A stretch of DNA of 64,000 nt from Euclidia mi. Taxonomy: Eukaryota > Arthropoda > Insecta > Lepidoptera > Erebidae. Below the pieces are notes generated by a model. That model did not search any database. It was not told the DNA's origin and was given only the letters and a program-made list of their open reading frames with translations. Positions 31,733 to 42,159 of this stretch are shown here, piece by piece. Where the stretch lies: the NCBI GenBank assembly GCA_944739405.2, contig OX123190.2, forward strand, positions 20,806,807 through 20,870,806, given 5' to 3'. Numbering within the stretch: position 1 is the first letter of the stretch; each line of letters opens with the position of its first letter. The position numbers and the translations under genes are program-made.

Positions 31733-32376
31733 GTAGTCGGGTATTGTGAGGGAGATGTTGAAAGGAGAGTGAAAGCAGGAAATAGTGTGAATGGCGCCTT
31801 ATGGTCCATCATCAGTAGCGAAATTATCCCAAGCAAGGCTCGCCTTGCTGTACTGCAGGGAGTTTTGGCGCCAACACTGATGTATCGTAGCGAATCATGG
31901 GTATGGCAGAAGAAGCATGAAAGTAGAAGCATGAGAGTAGTCAATGCTGTGGAGATGAGAGCTTTAAGGAGTATGTGCGGAGTAAGTATGATAGATAAAG
32001 TGCGTAACAGTGTGATACGGGAAAAGTGTGGTCTAAAAGAAGATGTAGTGACAAAGATTGAAAAAGGAATGTTGCGTTGGTTTGGACATTTGGAACGGAT
32101 GGATGAAAGAAGAAATACGAAAGGAGTGTACCTATCGTGCGAGAATGAATGCAAATGTCGGTAGGGGACGCCCTAGGCGGACGTACGCCGACCAAATAGG
32201 TGACGTACTAAAAAAGGGCCAAATTAAAAGTACCCATAAGCGACGCGCATGCATGATGAGGTTAATGAATGTGGAGGAAGCGAAAGAGGTATGTTTGAAC
32301 CGAAGCATGTGGCGTTCCATAGTCTCTGCCTACCCCAATGGGAGACAGGCGTGACGATATAGATAGATAGATAGAA
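31733..32376 (+). mobile_element. 3' part of an RTE-like non-LTR retrotransposon
   Basis: The frame from about 31733 encodes the post-RT region: GDVERRVKAGNSVNGALWS, LAVLQGVLAPTLMYRSESWV, INAVEMRALRSMCGV-like and KGMLRWFGHLERM. A one-step frameshift at about 32115-32135 moves to a second frame ending GRGRPRRTYADQIGDVL ... SIVSAYPNGRQA and a stop at about 32352. A (GATA)n tail follows (to 32376). Two ORFs (31685-32164 and 32058-32354) are thus one broken polyprotein tail. Same family as 6540-6865. Confidence 0.82.
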
Positions 32377-33279
32377 TTATTAATCTTTAAATAATTTTAT
32401 ATATTTTAATTAATCCTTCACTACAGGTGAAAGAACGTTTTCCTGAACCAGCTCAGTAGTAATAGGTAAATAATTACTCTAAGGTACGTTCAACTTCATA
32501 AACTCCTTACCTGAAGTAGGTATCGAAGCCAAATGTTACTGGACAAAGTTGTAAATAAACGTTTAACGCTATAAGTACTGAAAACAAGTTGCCCTTTACA
32601 GAAATGTTTTCACATTCGCGGCTAAATTCAATTGCGATCTCTTCGAACTTTTATTTCTTAGTCCGGCTTTCAAAAGCGTTAGCTACCTGCCTGTACATGG
32701 GAAACATACAAAACATTTCTTGAAAAGAGGTAGGTATAAAAGGTTAACATATTCTGTCATAATAATATCGAGACTAGGGAGCGGACCCCGGACTTCAAGA
32801 CGGCTTCATGATGCAACCGGGATAACGCAGGGATTATGAGCACGATGAGGTACACATAAACGATGGATAATTAGTTAATTAATGGGGTAAACACATTTTA
32901 TAAATAAAAGTATAAATTTTAGAATATTTTGTACTTTGGTCATAAACAACCAGATAAACTGAAATGAAAATATCATTGAATAAACAATACCTACAGATAA
33001 AATTATGAGGAAAACTGAAAATCTGTAGCAAAAAATACAGTGCAGCTCAGTCAGTACTTTTCGTTTTTTCATTCACAACCACGGAACGAAATACGAACGA
33101 ACTGACAGATCGCATTGTTTCTCTGACAGTGTGTAAGGTCGTTGCCCCAACGACCTACACACTGTCCGACTGATCTGCTCAATTTGACTGTACAGTAAAT
33201 CTTTTATATAAATGTGGAAATTTCTCCTAAACTGGAAATATTTTTTGTATAACTCCCGATCTAGAAAATCCCTGTATAC
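32377..33279. other. Intergenic sequence with one hairpin
   Basis: CAGTGTGTAAGGTCGTTG (33127-33144) pairs with CAACGACCTACACACTG (to 33164) with one bulged base. A repeat fragment (GCGGACCCCGGACTTCAAG ... GGGATAACGCAGGGATTATG) lies at about 32770-32850. No gene found. Confidence 0.5.
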
Positions 33280-33510
33280 TTAAGTGCGGTAGACTTCACA
33301 AAGAACGCCCAGACTCGAAACATACATTTGTGTATCACACAACGTATCTATTATCTCTTGTAGGGACGAATCCACGACACTCTCTCTTCTCTTCTTAGTC
33401 GTTAGACTCTTGACAGAGTCGTCGTCATGTCCGGTCTGGTGGCAAGCTGGACAATCCGTCTCCACTCGTCCCTCATGGCAGCCTTTCTTGTACACAGATG
33501 CAGGGGACAC
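33280..33510. repeat. Probable dispersed lepidopteran repeat
   Basis: CACGACACTCTCTCTTCTCT, CTTAGTCGTTAGACTCTTGA and CAGAGTCGTCGTCATGTCC are familiar to me from many moth genomes. The 76-codon minus-strand frame over it is not supported as a gene. Confidence 0.4.
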
Positions 33511-33834
33511 TCAGCGCAGTGCTAAAAGGCCATCCGTGGATACGTACATAAGATAACAGCATTTTGTTTATTATTTGGCTTCAAGTTCGTAGTACTTACA
33601 TACTTTTGAATTATCAACTATGAACTCTTTTAAGTTGTTGAGCGCCTTAGCGGTCACCAGGTGTCTACCAAAGATAGTGTTCCATTGTCTGGCTATATTA
33701 AAACTGTTAAAACAAATGTTACATATTTCAATTCACTTTAGTAGGCACTGGGTGAAGTTTAAAACTGCGATGTATTAAACTTTTTTTTACCGACTTACTT
33801 TTACAACATGGTGCTTCTAGTTACGCCATTTACC

Positions 33835-34010
33835 TGACTGTGACGAACGGAGGTCGCCTAGAACTCAAACCTCAAACTCGTCCAGGGTTCGATACCCACA
33901 TGGGACAACTCTTTGATCTACTAATGTTTTTTTCGAGTCTGGATGTTATTAATTAATGTCCTTTGGTGCAATGTTCGTTAAGCCGATAGCGCTTCATAAA
34001 AAAGAAATAT
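33835..34010 (+). mobile_element. SINE-like repeat with B box
   Basis: CAGGGTTCGATACCCACATG (about 33886-33905) has a pol III B-box core. It is followed by TTTTTTTCGAGTCTGGATG and a (CA)n run at about 34012-34021. A tRNA-like head is poorly preserved. Confidence 0.45.
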
Positions 34011-34465
34011 ACACACACACAAATATAGGTATTTATTTCTCTTAAAATTTTAGTATATCAGACGTAATAATTGTTAGCTAGGTGAACTGAAAACACTACA
34101 CGACTCAGACATCGAACTCGTGATTAGTAGGATTTTTAGGCAGTCATTTTGGCAACTGGTTATTCTGGTCTGTTGTTAATTGTTCATTACATTCGTACCT
34201 TGTCGTTGATACTATTAAAATAGTGAGGACTTTTCCAACAAACAGGCAGTCGCTACTTGCATGATAGAATAGATATGTACGTTTTTCATACAAATTAGGT
34301 CATACGCTTTTCATACGCTTTTTGTCACTACCTCATTTCGTACCGTATCTAAATGTCGTAAACGGCGAAAATACACGAAGCAAATTGCATCTTTGCCAAG
34401 AGACGGAAATCTTGAAATCACACCCTATACCAATCTTGTGACGCAAATTAAGAGGTGCCTATACC

Positions 34466-34849
34466 TATACAGGGTCTAAAAAGACCCTTAACGAAAACTG
34501 AAATCCCAGCTTGCACCAATCTCTACGAACATTTTTTACTTCGGCACCATAACTGGGAAATGACTGGTTCAGGAAATATTTAGGTTCAAAGTTAGTATAG
34601 AATTTTTCTCATTAAGTACAAAATCGATGCATTTACCCCGCCAATATGTTCTATAGATACCCAATGACCCCATGGATAAGTAGGTATTTCGAGCATTGCA
34701 CGCGCGCGCTTTTAATTGCGGTTTAAAATATGAGAAAACTTTAAAAAAAAAGTCGTTTCCCAGGTATTATTTTTGGTTAGTATGACTTGGCATGATGTCC
34801 ACAACGAGTTGACTTCGGCTTAGTGATGGGTCTTGTGATACCCTGTATA
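34466..34849. mobile_element. 384-bp MITE-like repeat (copy 2, inverted)
   Basis: Inverse of 28794-29176 over its whole length, with TATACAGGGTCTAAAAAGAC on one side and CTTGTGATACCCTGTATA on the other. Confidence 0.8.
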
Positions 34850-35340
34850 TCCAAGAGTGCACTACGATAGACTGTATGATACGATTAAACACCAAAGTGA
34901 ACCCCATTAACAGACTGCTGTCAAAGACCTTAACTAAATTTAACATTAAAATCATACGTCTATACTTACCTGACTATGTAACATTATTAATATAAAACTA
35001 ATTAGGTACAAAAACACGCTCATGGAGCTATGATCTCTAATTAGATAATTAATTAACAGTGCAGTATTTAAAACTTTGTTCATCAACGGGTAGAAACAGT
35101 ACATGTAATTACATCACAGTAAAGTTAAACCTACGATTTTATTTATACACTGGTAAAAGAAGAGTATATTTATATACTAAAAAAGTTCTCTTTAGTCTGT
35201 TGCTTAGTTTGGGACTACATGGTGATGTGTGAATGAGGTAGAATAATATTATTGTATACAACGGAGTCGAGCGGACTACGGCGCTTAGTGGGGACAGAAG
35301 AGTCCGCTCGACTCTGACCAGCTGAGAGCCGCGTGTTTTC
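34850..35340. other. Intergenic sequence, nothing recognised
   Basis: AT-rich. GAGTCGAGCGGACTACGGCG and GAGTCCGCTCGACTC at about 35265-35316 form an imperfect inverted pair, perhaps the 3' end of the LINE remnant that follows. Confidence 0.4.
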
Positions 35341-35620
35341 TTATTTTATGTCTACCCAACTCCGCTCGGCTTTGCTTACACACGACCCAGGATCATAAGT
35401 GGAGGGAAACACGTGGGCTGGTAAAGGGTTCCACATCTTAATGGTACGGCAGAGATAAGAGGCGCCGAACCGTTTGGTGCGTGACGGTATCTGTTCTACC
35501 GTGTAAGAGTGGCACCTCAACCCAGCACGTGTCGTTCGGGGTAGGAAAGGAGAGAGTGGGATTAGTTGCAAGAGCTCTTCGGAGCACTCACCGTGATAGA
35601 TGCGGTAGAAGGCACATTGC
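35341..35620 (-). pseudogene. C-terminal remnant of a jockey/CR1-like LINE polyprotein
   Basis: The minus-strand frame (35341-35571) reads PRTTRAGLRCHSYTVEQIPS, then RTKRFGASYLCRTIKMWNPL and PAHVFPSTYD. Sequences of the form 'R..RFGASYLCRTI.MWN.LP..VFP' are the extreme C termini of non-LTR retrotransposon ORF2 proteins. The rest of the element is missing, and a SINE fragment follows directly at 35619. Confidence 0.7.
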
Positions 35621-35712
35621 CAGGTAACGGCAATAGGCTCGCCTCTAGGACCTACAAATTCATAACCTTGTTAAATGTGGGTGCAACACTACACCTCTGC
35701 CTACCTCTTCAG
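35619..35712 (+). mobile_element. SINE type 1, internal fragment
   Basis: GGCAATAGGCTCGCCTCTAG ... ACACCTCTGCCTACCTCTTC, equivalent to the second half of the full copy at 43193-43442. Confidence 0.65.
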
Positions 35713-36162
35713 GAATACTGAGTGAGACAAAGAATAGGAAAATTGAAAATTCGAAGTTATGTGCGTATTAAATTGTTAATTATTGCTTTCCTCATACAAT
35801 ACTGCAGCACGTTAAGCCAGCTGTCATGAAGATCTTTGATAGTCCTTATGGGGAATCAGTACCCTCGAAAAGCTAGATACTGGTCTAAGGCATGGAATAT
35901 CGCTACTCCTTTAGGTAGCGAAGGTCAGACGGCAGCCGTACTGTGGAAAGCGTAAGTCGTTTGATTGTGTCACTTGTTGATATCATGCAAACACCGACTC
36001 CGTTTTACGCAATCGTCACAAAAATTTAGTTGTTGGCCACAATAACCGGTTAACCGGGTTAGTAGAGAAGCAAAATTTACCACATTCTGTCATCACCGTC
36101 ATGCAGTCTTTCGCAGTCAATTGGTGAACAAAGGCCACTCCTAATTTGCGTCACAATAACAT
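35713..36162. other. Intergenic sequence, nothing recognised
   Basis: No supported frame or repeat end. Confidence 0.4.
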
Positions 36163-36300
36163 ATATACATACATAGACTCACGCCTGTTTCCCGGAGGGG
36201 TAGGCAGTCATAATAACATTATGAGACAATAGGGACCTGTCTGCTGCCTGCTGGTCAGACAGATTGTTTTAGGGTTTAATATCGAGTTCTCCATCTCTTC
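36163..36300 (-). mobile_element. SINE type 1, 3' fragment, and adjoining repeat
   Basis: ATACATAGACTCACGCCTGT and CCCGGAGGGGTAGGCAGTC are the end of a type-1 SINE in inverse. TTTAGGGTTTAATATCGAGTT (36269-36290) belongs to the repeat seen at 26592-26745. Confidence 0.6.
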
Positions 36301-36599
36301 TACATACAACAACACCCAACAACACCCAAATACTCTGGATCGGTCACTAATGGAGAATCACAACAAAGCGCGACGATTAAAGCGCAAAATACCCCAAGAC
36401 CTAATCCAATCACAGTAAATATAACTACTTTTTAAACAATGAGGATGTGACACAGGTCATATACTGAGCGAGTCAGCGATAGCACCAACCAACATACTTC
36501 TGAATGCCCCACGAAGGAGACAGTTTGTAGTAAATAAACAACAAAAAACTCTTCTACAATTTATAGTGGCCCAATAACCCAAAATAATCAAAATATCGG

Positions 36600-36780
36600 C
36601 ATTTACTTGGGTAGTCAAGTAGTGGCGTAGCGGGATTGAAGCGACTGCTACGCCGAAGGTCGCGGGTTTATTTATTTTAATTCCCGCTGAAATCAATGGG
36701 GTACATGTTTTTCTTGGTCTGGTTGTTTCTATGTGTAAGTATGTATTTACAAAGGAAAATCATGCCTATATGTAATGTTT
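36600..36780 (+). repeat. SINE-like repeat remnant
   Basis: AGTGGCGTAGCGGGATTGAAG, then GGTCGCGGGTTTA and TTCCCGCTGAAATCAATGGG resemble a decayed tRNA-head SINE interrupted in its B box. Confidence 0.35.
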
Positions 36781-37190
36781 ATCCGTTGTCTAGTACAAGC
36801 TCTGCTTAGTTTGGGATTTGATGGTATTCACATTCAAATTCTAATAAATTTATTTTGCTAAAACATGTTAGTGAGTTATTACAATAGCATATAATAAGAG
36901 TTTACATGTTTTACTGCTGAGGCAGCATGCAAGAAAAGATAAATAGGTAACACATAATTGATCAAAATAGGATACTAATTAAAAAAGAAATCTAATTACA
37001 AAATGCCAAATTCGAAAATGTCATCTTAATAGTTATATTTCTAAATAATCACATTATATTCAGTTAATTGAAATAAAATAAAATATAATCATAGCTGGAG
37101 GCATGAAAAATCGGACATACATATATTTTTATAATAAGTACCTCTAAGTCTTCAAATTTAAAAATGTTCTAATTAAGGTAATCAGTAACA
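36781..37190. other. AT-rich sequence, nothing recognised
   Basis: No supported frame or repeat end. Confidence 0.4.
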
Positions 37191-37385
37191 GAATAGTACA
37201 CTTTTTGAATTTAATACTGTTTAAGGGCAGATTTAAACTGTCCAAGCAATGCTACTTCCTGTATATATTTAGGCAACTTATTATACACCTTTGGAGCCAT
37301 TGTAAATATACTTCTACAATATAAAACCGTTAGTGATATTGGTATATGCACTTTGGGTGTGTGTGGTAGAATATTTATATTTTTT
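37191..37385 (-). pseudogene. C-terminal remnant of a LINE polyprotein
   Basis: Minus-strand frame reading HTPKVHIPISLTVLYCRSIF then TMAPKVYNKLPKYIQEVALL and GQFKSALKQYL. The 'YNKLP..I......F...LK.YL' pattern is that of non-LTR retrotransposon C termini. Its upstream part has been displaced by the SINE at 37386; the frame crosses the junction by chance. Confidence 0.6.
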
Positions 37386-37636
37386 ATAGACACACGCTTG
37401 TATCCCCGAAGGGGTAGACAGAGGTGTGATATTACACTCACATTTCGCCATGAATTTTTAGGTTCTACGTTATAGGGGTTGAACCTATTACCGTACCGGG
37501 CACATTACCAGACACCGTGCTGCTATTGAGAATTTCCGAACGGAAAAATCCAATAACACTTTGCGCGACCCGGGAATCGAACCCGAGACCTTCCAATCCC
37601 ACGCGCACATTTATGCCGCGAGACCAACGAGGCAGT
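37386..37636 (-). mobile_element. tRNA-derived SINE, type 1, near full length
   Basis: From ATAGACACACGCTTGTATCC (3' end, inverse) through AACACCCGGTACGG-like and CAGCACGGTGTCTGGTAATG to the B box (complement at about 37572-37582) and the head CTGCCTCGTTGGTCTCGCGG near 37636. Confidence 0.85.
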
Positions 37637-38259
37637 CAAATATATTTATATTTATTTATTTTATTTATCTATTATACGGATGTATTCACTTGCTTGCGTG
37701 GCTCGCCTGCATACATTAAACCGGTATAATTCTAAGATGCCTTAACCTGTAATCTACAATATACGTACATATTTGTTTATACAAGTTTCTTTGTCAGTAC
37801 GATGTAATTATAATGTCAAGCCATAATCGTTTAACTTCCCAACATTGCCTGTGCGAACAATATGTCAAGTAAACTCCCCTGTACGTTAACAACTGGCAAC
37901 TTATAACTCAATATCAAATGTAGTTTCTCTCAAAGGCCTTAGGCCCTGTTTCACCATCTCTAATTAGTAAGATTTACCTTCCAAGTATCATGTTTTGTAT
38001 TCAAAATGAGAACAACATTTGTATGAATTTATTTGCCAAGTAGTTTAACCAGAACTTATTGGACAGTGGTGAAACAGGCCCTTAGAGCAAACCACTGTAC
38101 AACTTATAGGACTGAAACAAATAATATATTCATATTTAGATGAATATTTTACGCACCTACCTTATATCTAAAGCTTAACAGCCTGCAATCGCTTTCTATG
38201 TATGTACGTCGGTTTGTTTATTTAGTGCTCCTAAACTACGATAACTACTATGTACATAC
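37637..38259. other. Intergenic sequence, nothing recognised
   Basis: AGGCCCTGTTTCACCATCTC near 37941 and GGTGAAACAGGCCCTTA near 38078 are inverted to each other and may be the ends of a 150-bp MITE (about 37941-38095). Nothing else. Confidence 0.45.
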
Positions 38260-38465
38260 ACTAGCTGAGTCTGCGGTTACACCCGCGTTATTTAGGGCTA
38301 CTGCTCCGCTTCCGTGGCTCATAGCGTGATGTTATATAGCCCTATTCCTCGATAAATGGGCTATATCCAACTCAAAAATAATTATTCAAATCGGACCAGT
38401 AGTTCCTGAGAAAAACGCATTCAACCAAACAAACAAACTCTTCAGCTTTATTTTATTAGTTTAGA
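38260..38465 (-). mobile_element. Helitron-like repeat, second family
   Basis: ACTAG (38260-38264, complement of the CTAGT end) to GA (38464-38465, complement of the TC start). Body: GCTCATAGCGTGATGTTATA, GATAAATGGGCTATATCCAA, AATCGGACCAGTAGTTCCTG. Confidence 0.65.
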
Positions 38466-38648
38466 CATTTTCTACCGTTTCTAACTTATTTATTTTCGTG
38501 TGAATTTTGGTCAATTTTGGTGTTGGAGTTTGTAGTCCGCCATCATTTCATAGAATTTCGTTTCGCACAAAATGTTTCATGTAATATTAGGTTCTCTTAT
38601 TTATATTTCGAATATTATTGTTTCAACTGTACGTTGTTTCAACAATTG

Positions 38649-40025
38649 CCTAAGAGCCATTACACACTGTCGATTGGTCGTCGGCGACTCGGTAGTTGGC
38701 GACTGTGATTTACTAGAGTTTAAATAGGTGTTTGATTACGCACTTGGTCGTCGGTCGCCCGGGCGACTCGACAACTCGCCGCGTGGTGGCGACGCACAAG
38801 CGACTGCCGGTCGCCGGCGACCAATAGGAACACGGCTTCAAATGGAAGCATTCGCCCTGCGAGCAACTTTCTTAACGACTGGACGTCGCACATATAGGTA
38901 TTTTCATGATCTACGCGGCCAAAATTATTTTAATGCTTAATTGGTATCTAAACCTGACACCTAACACTGTAAATAAACAAACAAACAATTTTATTTTTAC
39001 TTTTTACTATTATATAAAAAAAAACATAAAAAACATAATAATTCTAAGTTTTTTTACTCTCTACTACTACGACATTGTCGTTAGTCGTCATTCATCAGTG
39101 GGTAACATTTGTTCTTGGTTTTCTGTAAGGCACTATAGCACGACAAAACTTCTCATTTATATATTATTAATATTTACTCTTTCTTATAATTTCGTACTGT
39201 CCTTGTGTCAAATCGGCATCTACAAACATTTCCAAAGCTTGCATGGGTGTCAAGGAGGGCTGCCCTATTCCTGATTTCAAATGATAAAATGCCTTTTCAT
39301 ATGTAGTTGCTCGTGTTGGAGAACTAGTGATATATTTTAGGAGATTTGATGCATCTTTTTTACCAGATTCAAAATTAGAACGAAGTTCTTCAGTCTTTCA
39401 CGTTAGCAGGCGTTGCACGCTAGCAGGTAGATAAACCTTGGATATTGTTCCCGGGTTCGTAATCTATTCGTGGAACTTGGTTTAAGAATGTTATTGTTAT
39501 TTTGACATTTTGGACTTTTGGCCGTGTAGATCGTGCAAATACCTGTATGTGCGTCGCTCACAAAAGTGGCCCAGCCTTCGATACGGATAAATTTATTTTG
39601 GAAATACAATTCCGAAAAGCTATTTGGGATTTATCGAGTGACGAATATTCTAATCGGGAATTGAATTTGATTCTAACGTAATTAAAAAAATTACAAGGGT
39701 ATTTTCTACCGTTTTCATAAAATATTTTAAACAAACCTTTTAATCTCCGTTCTTGTAACAAAGGATATGCCCAACACTCTTTCAATTTCTTTTATATTTC
39801 TTTCTCTTTAAAATTAGTAGCGCTACTATTGCAACTTACGACCAAAATATAGGCAACTAGGGCCAGGAGACCAAGCCAAGCGACAGTATTCCAAGTACAT
39901 TCAGACAGAATGGACGTCGAAGAAGTTGATACCTATTTAAACTATAGTAAGTCACAGTCGGCAACGACCGAGTCGCTGGCGACTAGTCGACAGTGCGTAT
40001 GTTCCTTGGCTCTCCAATGGCTCTT
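38649..40025. mobile_element. DNA transposon with about 80-bp imperfect inverted repeats
   Basis: Left end AAGAGCCATTACACACTGTC ... GGCGACTGTGATTTACTAGA, TTTAAATAGGTG. Right end (inverted) AAGAGCCATTGGAGAGCC ... CGACTGTGACTTACTATAG, TTTAAATAGGTATC. Both contain GACTCGGTNGTTGNCGACTG. Between them is a broken minus-strand frame (39130-39790). Length about 1.38 kb. The superfamily was not determined, and no certain target duplication is visible. Confidence 0.7.
39130..39790 (-). pseudogene. Decayed protein of the 38.6-40.0 kb transposon
   Basis: Minus-strand segments in shifted frames: MKECWAYPLLQERRLKGLFK to about 39610; then FIRIEGWATFVSDAHTGICT ... NRLRTREQYPRFIYLL to about 39405; then ELRSNFESGKKDASNLLKYI, TPMQALEMFVDADLTQGQYE and IIRKSK to about 39190. 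The '.ALEMFVDADLT..QYEIIRKSK' block resembles N-terminal parts of transposon-encoded proteins I have seen in arthropods, but I cannot name the family. At least two frameshifts and several stops. Confidence 0.45.
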
Positions 40026-40259
40026 ATATAATTTAACTTTATTTTTAATATTCTTTTTAATCCTTCCTTTCCCTTGTATCTCAAAAATCGGTTTGAATAT
40101 TTACATAATACACATTCTAAGTGCTTACGATCATGAGAAAATCTAAAACTGAAAGTCCCTACTTATTCAACGATTTTCTTTGAAAAATCTTTTACTGTGC
40201 AAGCTGTACGCTTATGGAATGCGTTGCCTGAAAGTATCAGACGGGCTAAATCCTTATTT

Positions 40260-40309
40260 GTGACAAGATTTTTAAACATATTTAAAAATATGTTTAAAAA
40301 TCTTGTCAC
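40260..40309. repeat. 50-bp near-perfect palindrome
   Basis: GTGACAAGATTTTTAAACAT on the left is mirrored by ATGTTTAAAAATCTTGTCAC on the right; only the central base pair is not complementary. The left half is the normal LINE coding sequence, so the right half looks like a fold-back copy. Confidence 0.92.
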
Positions 40310-40431
40310 TAAGCATATGGCAGATTCTTCATGACTGTTATACACACATACACATAGTTTAGTTTATGTATTTATTCATCCATGTATTGTTTGTTTACAT
40401 TAATATTATATTTATAAGTATTTTATGTATT

Positions 40432-40514
40432 AATAAAAATAATACATTATATTAAATAAATAATTATATATATATATTATTATTATTTATTTAATATAAT
40501 GTATTATTTTTATT
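40432..40514. repeat. 83-bp inverted repeat, 32-bp perfect arms
   Basis: 40432-40463 (AATAAAAATAATACATTATA...) is the exact reverse complement of 40483-40514, around a (TA)n spacer. Confidence 0.92.
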
Positions 40515-40761
40515 TAAGTATGTATTATTTTATAAGTTACGTTTTCACATAACTTTATCTTCTATCTCTTTTTCACAAGGTACACCATTACCCACTATTT
40601 TACTTTATATTCAAATAATTTATTCCAAACTAGGTTGTCTGGAAGAAATCGCAATGTGCGATAAGACCGCCCTTGTACCACTCGTGTTAAGTTTTCAATG
40701 TAATTTATTGTAATTTTGTTTATTTACTGGTGTACAATAAAGTGTTTATCTATCTATCTAT

Positions 40762-40956
40762 CTAGACAATACCCGCACTTTTTATTTTAATTTAACCGTT
40801 GCTGTCCGATCCTGTGGGAATTTCCGGAAATACGTTCGACAGTCCGTAAGGAACATACCCTGCGTTCAAAATTTCGGCTTCTAGCGCCTAATAGATTTGG
40901 TTGTGCGTTGTCTGTCAGTCAGTCAGTCAATAAAGCAAGGATTTTATAAATACAGA
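40762..40956 (-). mobile_element. Helitron-like repeat, family of 7307-7498
   Basis: CTAG at 40762-40765, GA at 40955-40956 before T, with GTCTGTCAGTCAGTCAGTCA and AAGCAAGGATTTTATAAA near the latter end. Confidence 0.6.
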
Positions 40957-41023
40957 TATTGTTATTTTATAAGCATACAATTCAATGATTTTTCAATTAA
41001 TTTCTATTTATTTATATTTATTT

Positions 41024-41266
41024 ATAGACTCACGCCTGTATCCCCGAAGGGGCAGGCAGAGGTGTAATATTACACCCACATTTCGCCAGGAATTTTTAGG
41101 TCCCACGTAATAGGGGGCGAGCCTCTTGCCGTACCGGCACATCACCAGACTCCGTGCTGCTATTTCCTAACGGAAAAACCCAATAACACTTTGCCCGACC
41201 CGGGAATCGAACCCGAGACCACCCAATCCCACGCGCATATTTATGCCGCGAAACCAACGAGGCAGT
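41024..41266 (-). mobile_element. tRNA-derived SINE, type 1, near full length
   Basis: ATAGACTCACGCCTGTATCC at one end, B box complement GGAATCGAACCC at about 41203-41214, head near 41266. Confidence 0.85.
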
Positions 41267-41936
41267 CTTCATTTCTATATTTAACGCAATGATCAAAACA
41301 ATTAAAAATGTTTCACACGAAGGCTTATGTAACCCATGGATCACGATGGCACTGTGATTGGCCAACCATCCAATCCAAGAACAGCAAGTCCAGTCAAGCT
41401 ACCAATGCTGCAATGTTTTTACTAATATCTAAGGAATATTTACCTGTGGGATTTTAAAGAGTGCCTAAAGAATATACCTACTTAATTATTTGAAATGTAG
41501 TAAAAGAAAAAAATATTATTAATTATCAACCTAGTCGTGAAAACGTTTACATGGTACTCGGCGCGTACACGCTACTATTACGACGTATAGTACATCAAAG
41601 TTATATTCAACGATAATGTAAATATCTATACTCATTACGAAATGAAGCCCCCTTTTCGTCCTGTCTGTCGGTATGCACGCAATAAACTTATAAAACTACC
41701 AAACGGTTTAACGTCCGGTTTTCGCCAATTGATAGTGAGATTCTCAAGGAAAGTTAAGGTATATAATTCACTCGAAAATAATAGCGATGACATACGAGTA
41801 TATATATATGCATAGGGTTCCCACCAAGAGGGTGCATTTCCCACCAAGAACTTAGGGTCCCAAGCCAACCTCACCTGCAAGTGGTGCACCTGCCGATCAA
41901 CGGACGAGGCTCTGGCAAACAAAATATCCCGATAAG
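41267..41936. other. Intergenic sequence, nothing certain
   Basis: The minus-strand frame 41635-41922 contains SSVDRQVHHLQVRLAWDPKF and VGNAPSWWEPY, which I associate with repeated lepidopteran sequence rather than with a gene. No start, splice or neighbour supports it. Confidence 0.35.
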
Positions 41937-42052
41937 CGGCAATAGGCTCGCCACCTATTACGTGGGATCAAAACACTGGCGAAAAGTGGGCGTTTAATAT
42001 GCCTCTGCCTACCCCTTCGGGGAAACAGGCGTGAGTCTATGTATGTATGTAC
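41937..42052 (+). mobile_element. SINE type 1, 5'-truncated copy
   Basis: GGCAATAGGCTCGCCACCTA ... CTACCCCTTCGGGGAAACAG, GCGTGAGTCTATGTATGTATG tail. The tRNA head is missing. Confidence 0.75.
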
Positions 42053-42159
42053 ATACGAGTATCATCTTTATCCGACCTTTCCTATCCTATCTCCTTTACA
42101 CGACCCATAGTACTTAAACCTCTTTATCTTTCTCTAATCTTATATAATTCTATCACTAA

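Larger units (their letters stand above)
40150..40764 (+). mobile_element. LINE 3' tail with palindromic expansions
   Basis: The + strand reads YSTIFFEKSFTVQAVRLWNA, LPESIRRAKSLFVTRFLN, the extreme C terminus of a jockey/CR1-like LINE. The region after it holds two palindromes (40260-40309 and 40432-40514), then TGTACAATAAAGTG and a (TCTA)n tail at about 40747-40764. Confidence 0.65.

Noticed and set aside
41635..41922. 95-codon minus-strand frame with RQVHHLQVRLAWDPKF
   Set aside because: Looks like repeated lepidopteran sequence; no splice sites, promoter or partner exons found.
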